This document shows positions 54,299 to 64,000 of a stretch of 64,000 nt of DNA, in pieces. The position numbers and the translations under genes are program-made. Under the pieces are notes generated by a model that saw only the letters and a list, made by a program, of their open reading frames with translations, did no database searches and was not told where the DNA came from. This stretch comes from CAVQCX01 sp963775335. GTDB lineage: Bacteria > Pseudomonadota > Gammaproteobacteria > Chromatiales > Chromatiaceae. The stretch lies in NCBI GenBank assembly GCA_963775335.1, contig CAVZIJ010000003.1, positions 1,612,001-1,676,000 of the forward strand. The letters are read 5' to 3'. Within the stretch, counting starts at the first letter, position 1. Every line of letters starts with the position of its first letter.

Positions 54299-55420
54299 TC
54301 AGCGCCTGCCCTGCAGGACGCGGACTTGCTCCAGGACGCCGGACAGCACCGGCTCCAGCTTCCGCCGCATCAGGCTGCCGATAGCCGTGGTGCCGCCGAG
54401 GGCGGCGCGCAGCACCCCGTAACCCAGGCCCGAGAGCACGCGGGCTGCCCGCAGCTCCGCCAGCAGCTGCGGGGCGACGGCCAGCACCGCGCCGATCTCT
54501 GCGTCGCAGGCCGCCGTGCAATGGGCCTCGGCCTCGGCGAGCAGCGCTTCCAGCGTCTGGTCGGGGTCCCCCTCGGAGCGCAGCGGTGAGAAATAGCTGC
54601 GCAGGATGTCCAGGGTCAGGCTCACCACCTCCTGGTTGGCCGGCTTCTCGAGCACCAACGCCGCGGTGTCCAGAAACGCCTGACCGGCGGACGAAAAGAC
54701 CCTCAACAGCAGCCCCGCCTGAACACTGCCCGCCGCTTCGAGCGCCTGGAGCGCCGGCCGATGGGCAGTGGACGCTGGATGCGCCGGCATCTGCACCGGC
54801 AGCGCATCGGGTAGCGCCGCAAGGAACCCCACATAGTAGGCGTTCTTGCGAGCGGCGCGCTTCCAGAGCTCGGCCCGGGACTCCTCCCCGAGAAGACCCG
54901 GCTGCAAGATCAGCCGTACCGTCTCGATCATCACCTCGGGCTCGGTCTCGAAAGCCAGATGCTCCGCCAGGTAGTCCCCGAGCACGGGCCCCATGGCGCC
55001 CTTTGCAATCATGGGGTTGGCGAGCATGCGCCGGGCATGCTCGGCGTCCTCCATGATCCACCAAGCGCGCCGCGCGAGCTCATCGGTGAGGCCCGGGGCG
55101 CAGACGGCCGCCATCACCGCCTCCGGCTCGCCCAGCAACAGCAGCTGCTCGAGGCTCTCGTCGCGCATCTGCCCCATGCGGGTCCAGCGCTTGAGATAAA
55201 CCGGATAGCCTCCGGGCGAGCCCAGCACATGGCCCGAGAGGAGCTCTCTGACCTGACGCAGGTACTGCTCGTCGCGACAGTTGGGATTGAGACTGACCCG
55301 GGCCTCGCCGCGCGAGGACAGCGCGTGCACCGTCATGGTCGATTCGTTGATGCGGATTGCCTGCGGGCGGTTGGCCAGCATGACGTTGAGGCGCAGCGCG
55401 TCTTGGCTGGAGAGCTCCAT
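54299..55420 (-). CDS. dsrS: Sulfur oxidation protein DsrS
   Basis: 373 residues from ATG 55420 (MELSSQDALRLNVMLANRPQAIRINESTMTVHALS). Soluble, helical, no known domain. Recognised by LNPNCRDEQYLRQVRELLSGHVLGSPGGYPVYLKRWTRMGQ and by its place at the end of the dsr cluster. In Allochromatium it is cytoplasmic and only modestly affects sulfur oxidation. An ATG 15 bases earlier is possible. A perfect palindrome lies just upstream. Confidence 0.9.
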   Translation of the reverse strand: MELSSQDALRLNVMLANRPQAIRINESTMTVHALSSRGEARVSLNPNCRDEQYLRQVRELLSGHVLGSPGGYPVYLKRWTRMGQMRDESLEQLLLLGEPEAVMAAVCAPGLTDELARRAWWIMEDAEHARRMLANPMIAKGAMGPVLGDYLAEHLAFETEPEVMIETVRLILQPGLLGEESRAELWKRAARKNAYYVGFLAALPDALPVQMPAHPASTAHRPALQALEAAGSVQAGLLLRVFSSAGQAFLDTAALVLEKPANQEVVSLTLDILRSYFSPLRSEGDPDQTLEALLAEAEAHCTAACDAEIGAVLAVAPQLLAELRAARVLSGLGYGVLRAALGGTTAIGSLMRRKLEPVLSGVLEQVRVLQGRR

Positions 55421-55438
55421 CGCATCCGGTGGCATCTG

Positions 55439-55458
55439 GGGCGGCCGATCGGCCGCCC
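55439..55458. other. Perfect palindrome between dsrR and dsrS
   Basis: GGGCGGCCGATCGGCCGCCC, 20 bases, in the 28-43-base gap before dsrS and overlapping its likely ribosome-binding region. No T-tract. It could lower dsrS translation or stabilise the upstream mRNA end. Confidence 0.6.
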
Positions 55459-55463
55459 GGGGG

Positions 55464-55805
55464 TCAGTCCTGGCGAGCCTTCGGCGCCGCTGCTGCGCCG
55501 CTCGGCGGCCTGTAGCTCGGGTCTTTGGGATTCAGAAAAACGAATTGACGGTCGCCCTGGTCGAGCTCCACGTAGTCGAGCACCGTCTCATCCAGCAGCG
55601 GCACGTACTCGGGCTCCATGACAATCTCCACACCCTCGGAGGTTAATCGGATGTCGTCGTCCTTCGGCTCGTCGAAGCCCATCCGGTAGTCCATAGCCCC
55701 GTCGGACGTGCGCGCCACCGCCAGCCGCAGGGCCATGCCCTCTGCCCCACCCTTCTGCGCCGCGGTGCGGACTTGATCGGCTGCCGCCGGAGTCACCTTG
55801 AACAT
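55464..55805 (-). CDS. dsrR: DsrR, A-type (IscA-like) scaffold homologue
   Basis: 113 residues: MFKVTPAAADQVRTAAQKGG, then ALRLAVARTSDGAMDYRMGFDEP and VPLLDETVLDYVELDQGDRQFVFLNPKDP. The fold is that of IscA, but there is no Cys residue at all, so the three Fe-S ligands are missing, as described for DsrR elsewhere. It supports dsr gene expression or maturation post-transcriptionally rather than carrying clusters. It follows dsrN. Confidence 0.92.
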   Translation of the reverse strand: MFKVTPAAADQVRTAAQKGGAEGMALRLAVARTSDGAMDYRMGFDEPKDDDIRLTSEGVEIVMEPEYVPLLDETVLDYVELDQGDRQFVFLNPKDPSYRPPSGAAAAPKARQD

Positions 55806-55899
55806 GTCGATCGTCTCTCAGCTGTGTCGGGTTGCACATCGGGCCCTTTGAAACGACGGCCCCCTGTCCAGTGGCCCACCCTGTGGCGACTGGCTCAAC

Positions 55900-57276
55900 T
55901 CAGGCGCGCCGGCAGGCGCGCACGTGGGCGACGAAGCGCTCGGCCCAGTGGTTGCTTCCGACATTACGCATGTGGCTGTAGCTCGCCAGGAGATTCTTGT
56001 AGACGATGCCGTCCCAGTGTCCATCCACGCCGGCACCTCGCAGCACCTCGTAGGCGTAGACCAGCCCGGCCGCCAGGTTCTCCAGGCGCGAATAGTGGAA
56101 CTCGTGCGCCGCCAGCTCCGCAGATTGCCCCGGTACAGAAGGCCAGGGACTACGTCCGGTCTCCCTCAGCCGCACATAACCGCGCCCTTGAGGTCGATCG
56201 TGCATCACGGCATCGCCTGGGATGACTCCTACCATTTTACAGCGTTTATCCTTCCACGTCAGGCTGCGCGAGAGATACATCAGACCGCCACACTCGGCGT
56301 ACACCGGGCGCCCTGCTTCGACGAAAGCCCGTATGGCCTCGCGCAGCGCTGTGTTCGCCTCCAGCTCGGCCATGCGGGACTCCGGGAAGCCACCGCCGAG
56401 AAACAGCCCGTCGACCTCCGGCAATACCTGGTCCTTGAGCGTATCTATGGGCACCAATTCGGCGCCGCAGGACGCCAAGATCTCCAGGTCACCGGGGTAA
56501 TAGAAACCGAATGACTGGTCCCGGGCGATCCCGATACGGACCGCCCCGCCCCGACCGAACAGCTGAGGTGCCGGTCCGGCTTCAAGAACCGGGGGCGCAC
56601 TATCGGCGACAGCGATGATGCGGTCCAGGTCGACCTGATCGTCGACCAGCCCTCGAATGCGCTCGACAGCGGCCTCCGCCTGCTCGGCCTCGTTGCTGGG
56701 CACCAGCCCCAAGTGCCGCTCCTCGATCCTGAGCTGGGGCTCGCGGCACACGACGCCGAGCAGCGGGATGCCGCTGTAGTGCTCGACGACCTTGCGCAAC
56801 CGACCCTCATGGCGCGCTCCGGCGACATTGTTGAGCACCAGGCCGGCGATCCGGACCGCAGGATCGAAGCTCTCGTAGCCGTGCAGCAGGGGGGCGATGC
56901 TGCGGGTCATGCCCTCGGCGTCTACGACCAGCACGACGGGGGCCTGGAGCAGGATGGCCAGCGCCGCGTTGCTGTCGCTGCCCTCTATATCCATGCCGTC
57001 GAAGAGGGCGAGGTTGCCCTCGATCAGCCCGAGGTCGGCGCCTTGCATTCGCAAGGCGAAGGCGGACCGGATCTCCTCAGGCGATTGGGTGTGGAAATCA
57101 AGATTGTGGCAGGGGCGCCCTGCGGCCACGCCCAGCCAAAGCGGGTCGATATAATCGGGGCCCTTCTTGAAGGGTTGAACGACCAGCCCGCGCCGCCTCA
57201 GCGCCGCGGACAGGCCGATCGTTAGGGTCGTCTTGCCCGAGGACTTGCGGGTGGCGGATACCATCAGATGCGCCAT
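55900..57276 (-). CDS. dsrN: DsrN, siroheme amidase (CbiA/CobB-like)
   Basis: 458 residues. Glutamine-dependent amidase that converts siroheme to siroamide for dissimilatory sulfite reductase. N-terminal P-loop-like domain HLMVSATRKSSGKTTLTIGL and FKKGPDYIDPLW; C-terminal class I glutaminase with YAECGGLMYL (catalytic Cys) and HEFHYS. Full length. 139 bases after dsrP with a strong hairpin in between. Confidence 0.95.
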   Translation of the reverse strand: MAHLMVSATRKSSGKTTLTIGLSAALRRRGLVVQPFKKGPDYIDPLWLGVAAGRPCHNLDFHTQSPEEIRSAFALRMQGADLGLIEGNLALFDGMDIEGSDSNAALAILLQAPVVLVVDAEGMTRSIAPLLHGYESFDPAVRIAGLVLNNVAGARHEGRLRKVVEHYSGIPLLGVVCREPQLRIEERHLGLVPSNEAEQAEAAVERIRGLVDDQVDLDRIIAVADSAPPVLEAGPAPQLFGRGGAVRIGIARDQSFGFYYPGDLEILASCGAELVPIDTLKDQVLPEVDGLFLGGGFPESRMAELEANTALREAIRAFVEAGRPVYAECGGLMYLSRSLTWKDKRCKMVGVIPGDAVMHDRPQGRGYVRLRETGRSPWPSVPGQSAELAAHEFHYSRLENLAAGLVYAYEVLRGAGVDGHWDGIVYKNLLASYSHMRNVGSNHWAERFVAHVRACRRA

Positions 57277-57353
57277 GGGAGCACCTCGAGGCTATCGCGG
57301 ATACGCCTGCGCCTTCGCCCGGGGAGAGAGCGGCGGGGCTCGACAAAACGGCT

Positions 57354-57388
57354 GCGCGGAGCAGGCCGGGATCGGCCCTGCTCCGCGC
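57354..57388. other. Strong hairpin between dsrP and dsrN
   Basis: GCGCGGAGCAGG (57354-57365) pairs with CCTGCTCCGCGC (57377-57388), with GGCCG/CGGCC continuing inwards. No T-tract follows, so it is more likely an mRNA-processing or stability element than a terminator; it would separate dsrMKLJOP from dsrNRS in abundance. Confidence 0.65.
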
Positions 57389-57415
57389 GGCGTTCCCCCC
57401 GGCGCAGCGTCGCCG

Positions 57416-58630
57416 TCAGGCAGCGGCGTGGGGATCGACCGCCTCGTCCGCCAGGGTCTGGGGCAGGAAGCGCAGGACCCGGATTCCGACCAGCGTCGCG
57501 GCCAGGGCGACACCGATGCCGCCAAGACCGAGCAGCACCTCCGGAAGACTCGGCGCATAGTGGGCGACCACCCCGTCATAGAAGCCACTCTCCAGCACCT
57601 TGTGGCCCGGCAAGAGCGGCATCGGGAAGGCTTGTCCGCCGATGACCAGAACGTACAGCTTGGAGAAGCCGCCGACGATCACCGCGGCGCAGGCCCCGGC
57701 GATCCAGCCCAGGCTGCGCCCGAGCGCCGGGTGGTAAAGGATAGCCAGCGGCAGCAGTCCGCCAATCAGGATCTCACCGATCCAGAAAACCCGGGTGTAG
57801 ACCCCACCGGTGAGCAGCACGAAAGCCTCGACCTCGTGCTTGCCGGTCATGTAGAGGTTGGTGAGATGGTAGATGACGGTGAAGAACAGCACCGCCGCTA
57901 CGAACACGCCGAGCAGATTCTTCAGGCGGCGAACCACCGCCTCGCCCAGCGGCCGACCTTCGAGGTTGAAGGTGAACATCAGCACCAGGAGATAGATCGC
58001 CAAGCCGAAGCTGAACGACATGATGATGAACATCGGCGCCAGCAGGGCGCTGTCGTAGGCGTCGCGGGCCACCAGGAAGCCGAAGATGGAGCCGGTGCCG
58101 GTGGTGAGCGCAAGACGCCAGACGAACGCGAAAAGGCCCACCGGCTTGGTGTACGGGTTCATCTTGTGCTCCATCATGAACCACAGATAGACGGCGACGA
58201 TGGCCATGAACCCCGTGTACAGGAAGATGTTCCAGGCGAAGATCGACTTGAAGTTGTAGGTCGTCATCGCGACGATCAGGCGCTCGGGCCGGCCCAGGTC
58301 CAGCACGAGCACCAGCAGCCCCCCCACGAGCAGGGCGATGGCGAGCAGACCCGACAAGGGCGCCAGCGGCTTGTAGACCTTCTTATCGAACACCGAGCCG
58401 ATGGAGGCGACGTTGAGCGCGCCGGAGGCGGCCACGATCAGGAAGATGGCGAACACGTGGGGGGTGCCCCAAACGACCTGATTGGTCATGCCGGTCACCC
58501 AGTGGCCCTCGTGCTCCATATACAGCGCGGCGAGCCCGCCGATCGCCACTACGGCCGCCAGCAGCGCCAGGATGCTCCAATAGCGCGGGCTTTCGATGCC
58601 CCATTCGCTGAAGTAGATCTTCTTCATCAC
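57416..58630 (-). CDS. dsrP: DsrP, NrfD-like membrane quinone oxidoreductase subunit
   Basis: 404 residues, about ten transmembrane helices such as YWSILALLAAVVAIGGLAALYMEH and LLAIALLVGGLLVLVLDLGRPE, the NrfD/PsrC fold. It exchanges electrons between quinone and the periplasmic DsrJO side of the DsrMKJOP complex. 17 bases after dsrO. Confidence 0.95.
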   Translation of the reverse strand: MMKKIYFSEWGIESPRYWSILALLAAVVAIGGLAALYMEHEGHWVTGMTNQVVWGTPHVFAIFLIVAASGALNVASIGSVFDKKVYKPLAPLSGLLAIALLVGGLLVLVLDLGRPERLIVAMTTYNFKSIFAWNIFLYTGFMAIVAVYLWFMMEHKMNPYTKPVGLFAFVWRLALTTGTGSIFGFLVARDAYDSALLAPMFIIMSFSFGLAIYLLVLMFTFNLEGRPLGEAVVRRLKNLLGVFVAAVLFFTVIYHLTNLYMTGKHEVEAFVLLTGGVYTRVFWIGEILIGGLLPLAILYHPALGRSLGWIAGACAAVIVGGFSKLYVLVIGGQAFPMPLLPGHKVLESGFYDGVVAHYAPSLPEVLLGLGGIGVALAATLVGIRVLRFLPQTLADEAVDPHAAA

Positions 58631-58647
58631 CTCGGGCTCCCGGAAAA

Positions 58648-59427
58648 TCAGACGCCAGAATACCGCACGCCGGTATTGAGCTTCAGATCCGCCCTGATCT
58701 GGCGGCTGGGGTACTTGCGCAGGGCCTGGGACACCTCGCTGGACGGATCATTGAGGTCGCCGAACACAATGGCGTTGTGCCCTTCCCGCGTACAGGCATC
58801 CTGACAGGCAGTGGTCGTCCCGCCGCTGTCGCGGCGCTGTACGCAGAAGTTGCAGCTCTCCACGCAGCCCCTGCCGCGCGGGGCAACGGTCGGCTTGTGC
58901 TCCACCACCTCATGGATGAACGAGCGGGCCTTGTAGGGGCAGGCCATCATGCAATAGCGGCAGCCGATGCAGCTGTGCCGATCCACCATGACGATGCCGT
59001 CGGCGCGGCGGAACGAGGCCCCGGTGGGACAGACGTCCTCGCAGGGCGGGCTCTCGCAGTGCTGGCAGAGCATCGGCAGATTGGTTACCCGGCCGGTGGC
59101 GTTGTCTTCCACCTTGACCTTGCGGATCCACTTGGGGATTACCTGATCCCAGTGCTCATCCGACAGGCCTTCCGGCTTGACCATCTGATCCATGCCGTTC
59201 TCGTGGTTGCAGGCATCCACGCAGGCGGTGCAGCCGTCGGCGCAGCGCGCGGTGTCGATCAGCATGCCGTAGCGCACCTTGCTGGTCACCGGCTCCTGCC
59301 GGTACGCGGCCTCCGCCGTCATGTGCAGAAGCACCCCGGGCGCGAGCGTCGCTGCCGCTACCGCCCCAGCGGCCCTGCCGATGAACGCCCTTCGATCCTG
59401 ATCCGGCTGATCGGTCGTCTTGCTCAT
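58648..59427 (-). CDS. dsrO: DsrO, periplasmic ferredoxin-like Fe-S subunit
   Basis: 259 residues. Tat signal (DRRAFIGRAAGAVAAATLAPG). Four [4Fe-4S] Cys sets: CADGCTACVDAC, CQHCESPPCEDVCPTGA, CIGCRYCMMACPYKA and CVESCNFC. It carries electrons between DsrJ and DsrP. It overlaps dsrJ by 4 bases. Confidence 0.96.
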   Translation of the reverse strand: MSKTTDQPDQDRRAFIGRAAGAVAAATLAPGVLLHMTAEAAYRQEPVTSKVRYGMLIDTARCADGCTACVDACNHENGMDQMVKPEGLSDEHWDQVIPKWIRKVKVEDNATGRVTNLPMLCQHCESPPCEDVCPTGASFRRADGIVMVDRHSCIGCRYCMMACPYKARSFIHEVVEHKPTVAPRGRGCVESCNFCVQRRDSGGTTTACQDACTREGHNAIVFGDLNDPSSEVSQALRKYPSRQIRADLKLNTGVRYSGV

Positions 59428-59861
59428 CGTTGCTCACCCTTCTCCGCATTCGCGCCGTAGTCGGTCTCTGGCGTCGGCACCCTGGCGTGGCACTGGAAAC
59501 AGTCCAGATCGGCGCCGGCATACTCGTGGCAAACGTCGCAGAACTGACCTTCGGAGTTGATCGGGATCGGCTTGTGATCGGCGTCATAGTTGACGTGGCA
59601 CTTGATGCACCCGGCCAGACTGAAGCGCTCTATGCGAACGCCCTCGTGCACCGTCAGGTTGCGCTCGTGCTTGATCAGCTCCATGTGGTTTCGACGCATC
59701 CACTCGGTGGGCTTGACGCAATGCTCCAGGCCGACCGCCTTGGAATTGCCCGAGCGCCAGACATCATGGACGTCTTCGGCCAGCGCCGGCCGGACGAGGG
59801 CCGAAGCCCCCGCCAGGACCAGCGCCGCCCACAGGACTTTCCTGAGAACAGAACCGTGCAT
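59424..59861 (-). CDS. dsrJ: DsrJ, triheme cytochrome c
   Basis: 145 residues from ATG 59861 (MHGSVLRKVLWAALVLAGASALVRPALA, an uncleaved-type signal anchor). Three heme-binding motifs: CIKCH, CDVCH and CFQCH. The Cys in EHCVKPTEWM could be the unusual heme ligand described for DsrJ. Periplasmic part of DsrMKJOP. An in-frame ATG further upstream lies inside dsrL and was rejected. Confidence 0.95.
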   Translation of the reverse strand: MHGSVLRKVLWAALVLAGASALVRPALAEDVHDVWRSGNSKAVGLEHCVKPTEWMRRNHMELIKHERNLTVHEGVRIERFSLAGCIKCHVNYDADHKPIPINSEGQFCDVCHEYAGADLDCFQCHARVPTPETDYGANAEKGEQR

Positions 59862-59874
59862 CGATGGCCCCCGA

Positions 59875-61836
59875 TTACTCGCCCAGCCCCATCTTGATGT
59901 AGCCCGTGGGACAGACATCGGCGCAGATGTGGCAGCCGATGCACTTGTCATAGTCAGTCGCCACGTAACGGCCGGTGGTGCGCTTGCCCTTCTCGACCCG
60001 GTAGACGGCGATCTGCGGGCAGAAGATCACGCAGTTGTCGCACTCGAAGCACATGCCGCAGCTCATGCAGCGCTTCGCCTCGTCGACCGCCCGGGCCTCC
60101 TCCAGACCGATGACGCGCTCTTTGAAGTGGCCGAGGACCTCCTCGGCGGTCGGGACCTCCTCGGCGCGCTTGTTGCGGGCCTGGAAGCCGAAGTGACCGA
60201 GGAACAGCTCCTCGTGGGGGATGATCTCCTGGAACGAGCGGTCCTCGTAGTTGTGCACCGCCCAATTGCCGACGGAGGTCCCGCGCATGTCGCCGCGCTC
60301 CTCGGCATCGAAATGCTCGGGATCCAGCCCGGCCTCATGGAGCTTGGCGATCAGGTCGAAGTGGTGCACGTCGACCTTGGGGCGCTTCTTGTGCTCCTGG
60401 TGCTTCAGGTACTCGTCGATACTGTCGGCGGCGACGGAGGCCTGGCCGATGGCAGTGGTCAGCAGGTGAGGACGGATGATGTCGCCCGCCACGAAGTGAC
60501 CCTCGCGATCCGGCACCTGGTAGTACTTGTCCGCATTGATCAGACCGCGGCCGTTGTTCAGCTCTTCCAGACCAGAGAGGTCGCCCGCCTGGCCGATGGC
60601 CGAGACGATCAGGTCTGCCTCGATGACGACCGGCTCGGCCCCCGGTACCGGTACAGGGCGCATGCCGTCCATGGTGCAGGCGACGATCTTCAGGCCGGTG
60701 GCGCGGCCCTCGGCATTCTTCAGCAGCTCGATGGGCATGACGCCGTCGCGGACGTCCACGCCCTCGGTCAGGGCGTCGTGCACCTCGTGCTCGGCCGCGG
60801 TCATCTGGGCGCGCGGGAACAACGAGGTCAGGGTCACCTGGGCGCCCTGGGCATGGGCCGTCACCGCTGCGTCGTGGGCGACGTAGCCGTCCAGGATCAC
60901 GGTCTCCGGGGTGTCCGAAGGATTGGCCTGGTTGATGTGGCCGATACGGCGGGCCACCGAGACCACGTCGATGGAGGTGTCGCCGCCGCCCACGCACACC
61001 ACCTTCTGGGCGGTGACCTTCATGCGGCCCTCGTTGAAGGCCTTGAGGAACGCCACACCGCTGACGCAGTTCGGGGTCCCTTCCCAGCCGGCGACCGGCA
61101 GACCTCGACCGGCCTGGCAGCCCAGCGCCCACAGGATCGCATCGTAGTCCTTCTCCAGCTGCTCGACGGTCACGTCGGTACCGACGCGGGTGCCGGCGCG
61201 CACTTCCACGCCCATATCGACGATGCGCTTGATCTCGGAGTCCAGGGCGTCGCGCGGCACGCGGTAGCCGGGGATACCGTAGCGGAACATGCCGCCGAGA
61301 TCCGGGAAGGACTCGAAGATGGTGACCTGATGGCCCTTGCGGCGCAACTGATAGGCCCCGGCAAGCCCGGCGGGGCCACCGCCGACGATGGCGACCTTCT
61401 TGCCGGTGTCCGAACCGGCAGCGAACGTGTAGCCGTTGGCGATGGCGGTGTCGCCGATGTACTGCTCCACCGCGTTGATGCCGACGAAATCGTCCACTTC
61501 GTTGCGGTTGCAGCCGTCCTGGCAAGGCGCGGGACAGACGCGGCCCATCATCGACGGGAAGGGATTGGCGTCGGTGGAGCGGCGGAAGGCATACTCCTGC
61601 CAGGCCATGCCCTTGGGCGGCTGCTCCATGCCACGCACGATCTGCAGCCAGCCGCGGATGTCTTCACCGGAAGGACAGCTGCCCTGGCAGGGCGGCGTCT
61701 TGTGAACATAGGTCGGACACTTGTGGGAGTGGTCCTGCTCGAAGATCTGGTCGGTCAGATCCGACCACTGGTTGTCGCCTTCCTTGAACCGCCGCCAGGT
61801 CAGCTTGGTGTTCATGGTGTCGCTAGGAGTCGCCAT
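59875..61836 (-). CDS. dsrL: DsrL, NAD(P)H:acceptor oxidoreductase of the reverse Dsr pathway
   Basis: 653 residues, close to the 655 of Allochromatium. GltD-like flavoprotein: N-terminal Fe-S region CPTYVHKTPPCQGSCPSGED and CPAPCQDGC, FAD site VAIVGGGPAGLAGAYQLRR, NAD(P) site VVCVGGGDTSIDVV and C-terminal ferredoxin domain CIGCHICADVCPTG with CMSCGMCFECDNC. It takes electrons released by DsrAB. ATG 61836 follows AAGGAGAG; an ORF continuing to 62256 is chance overlap with dsrK. DsrL marks the oxidative use of Dsr. Confidence 0.96.
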   Translation of the reverse strand: MATPSDTMNTKLTWRRFKEGDNQWSDLTDQIFEQDHSHKCPTYVHKTPPCQGSCPSGEDIRGWLQIVRGMEQPPKGMAWQEYAFRRSTDANPFPSMMGRVCPAPCQDGCNRNEVDDFVGINAVEQYIGDTAIANGYTFAAGSDTGKKVAIVGGGPAGLAGAYQLRRKGHQVTIFESFPDLGGMFRYGIPGYRVPRDALDSEIKRIVDMGVEVRAGTRVGTDVTVEQLEKDYDAILWALGCQAGRGLPVAGWEGTPNCVSGVAFLKAFNEGRMKVTAQKVVCVGGGDTSIDVVSVARRIGHINQANPSDTPETVILDGYVAHDAAVTAHAQGAQVTLTSLFPRAQMTAAEHEVHDALTEGVDVRDGVMPIELLKNAEGRATGLKIVACTMDGMRPVPVPGAEPVVIEADLIVSAIGQAGDLSGLEELNNGRGLINADKYYQVPDREGHFVAGDIIRPHLLTTAIGQASVAADSIDEYLKHQEHKKRPKVDVHHFDLIAKLHEAGLDPEHFDAEERGDMRGTSVGNWAVHNYEDRSFQEIIPHEELFLGHFGFQARNKRAEEVPTAEEVLGHFKERVIGLEEARAVDEAKRCMSCGMCFECDNCVIFCPQIAVYRVEKGKRTTGRYVATDYDKCIGCHICADVCPTGYIKMGLGE

Positions 61837-61910
61837 TCTTACTCTCCTTACCGGTGCATCTGTTGGTTGCCGGTAGGGCCTCTGCGCCGCCGGCATCAAA
61901 CTCGCCTGAA

Positions 61911-63452
<1,542 letters not shown>

Positions 63453-63522
63453 CGGTCAACCTCGTCACGACTGAAATCGGTCCTTGCTCGCGGCTACGTC
63501 TGGTTCGCGCTCTGGGTCTTAA

Positions 63523-64000
63523 TTACTGCTCGAGCCGACGCGCCCAATCGGCGATGTGTCGGCGCTCGCGAGGGTTGTCGACCTGGTTGCGGCCGGGGCT
63601 GAAGAACACCCCGGGGGCGTGCAGCAGCTTGCTCACCGGGAAGATGATCATCAGGGTCGCCACCAGCAGCAGATGGATGAGGATGATCGGATCGCCCGGC
63701 AGGTTGGGTAGGGACCCCAGCTGCAGTGTCATCAGCGCCCGGAAGAATTCCTTCACCGCCACCACGTCGGTGTGCACCACGAACGTGGTCATGGCCCCGC
63801 TGACGCCGATCAGCAACAGGAGCAGCAGCATCAGGTGATCCGAAGGCGCGGAGATGTAGCGCACCCGGTCCACGAACAGGCGCCGGCCCCAAAGACCGAG
63901 CAGACCGATGATCATCGCGAACGCCAGGTACTTGACCACAGGGGAGACCCACTCGACGGGCGCCCAGATGGGGTCCTGGAAATAACGCAGGTGGCGGAAC
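63523..64000 (-). CDS. dsrM: DsrM, membrane cytochrome b subunit, N-terminus off the window
   Basis: About 158 C-terminal residues are visible. Helices include YLAFAMIIGLLGLWGRRLF, HLMLLLLLLIGVSGAMTTFVV and LIHLLLVATLMIIFPVSKLL, with His residues in HTDVV, IHLLL and LLHAPG that fit heme b ligation. NarI-like. The reading continues to the right edge (RYFQDPIWAPVEWVSPVVKYL). The gene is 70 bases upstream of dsrK. Confidence 0.94.
   Translation of the reverse strand, partial: FRHLRYFQDPIWAPVEWVSPVVKYLAFAMIIGLLGLWGRRLFVDRVRYISAPSDHLMLLLLLLIGVSGAMTTFVVHTDVVAVKEFFRALMTLQLGSLPNLPGDPIILIHLLLVATLMIIFPVSKLLHAPGVFFSPGRNQVDNPRERRHIADWARRLEQ

Overview
The window comes from a GC-rich gammaproteobacterium that oxidises sulfur through the reverse Dsr pathway, most likely a purple sulfur bacterium of the Chromatiales. 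The right end holds dsrM(partial)-K-L-J-O-P-N-R-S in the order known from Allochromatium. The left end holds tgt and queA, the housekeeping genes for queuosine in tRNA.

Layout. (1) 1-2575: tgt (partial), a candidate small RNA with its own promoter and terminator, queA, and tRNA-Leu(CAA). (2) 2576-51659: about 49 kb of accessory DNA lying between tRNA-Leu(CAA) and tRNA-Ser(GGA), whose 3' ends both point into it. It holds five insertion sequences from four families: two IS66-like copies (one split by an IS4-like element), two inverted IS1634-like copies and one IS1380-like element. It also holds many toxin-antitoxin or toxin-like modules: UPF0175/DUF3368, RHH/PIN twice, DUF1778/GNAT twice, RHH/GNAT, HigBA with two wrecked copies, and Fic. 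Defence-type genes are a CARF-sigma54 regulator driving an ATPase/PLD-like operon, Mrr, a ruined type I restriction system with an Abi_2 gene inside, and a TOTE-type primase-helicase. A DUF6880-type gene pair of unknown role and many gene fragments complete the region. (3) 51660-52765: an intact tRNA-Ser(GGA) followed by four tandem 3'-truncated copies, each interrupted at the T-loop by a 75-base palindromic repeat. (4) 52905-54281: a YbaK-type deacylase and a methyltransferase. (5) 54299-64000: the dsr cluster.

The most interesting feature is at 6563-12823. A regulator with an RtcR-like CARF sensor, a sigma54 AAA+ domain and a Fis helix-turn-helix is followed, directly at its stop codon, by a near-consensus -24/-12 promoter. 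That promoter reads into a tightly packed set encoding UPF0175, a DUF3368 PIN toxin, a DUF3696-type ATPase, a PLD-like protein and a gene with one internal stop. This looks like a signal-inducible defence operon.

A second theme is tRNA-Ser-derived repeats. Five of them (R1-R5) resemble the tRNA-Ser 3' end followed by a conserved tail with GTCC direct repeats, as in integrase attachment sites. Each lies 75-190 bases upstream of a toxin-antitoxin operon in the same orientation. The palindromic repeat found in the tRNA-Ser array also sits in two of these sites at the same T-loop position. No integrase gene is present. Frameshifts, truncations and nested insertions show that the accessory region is decaying, although some single-base frameshifts could be sequencing errors.
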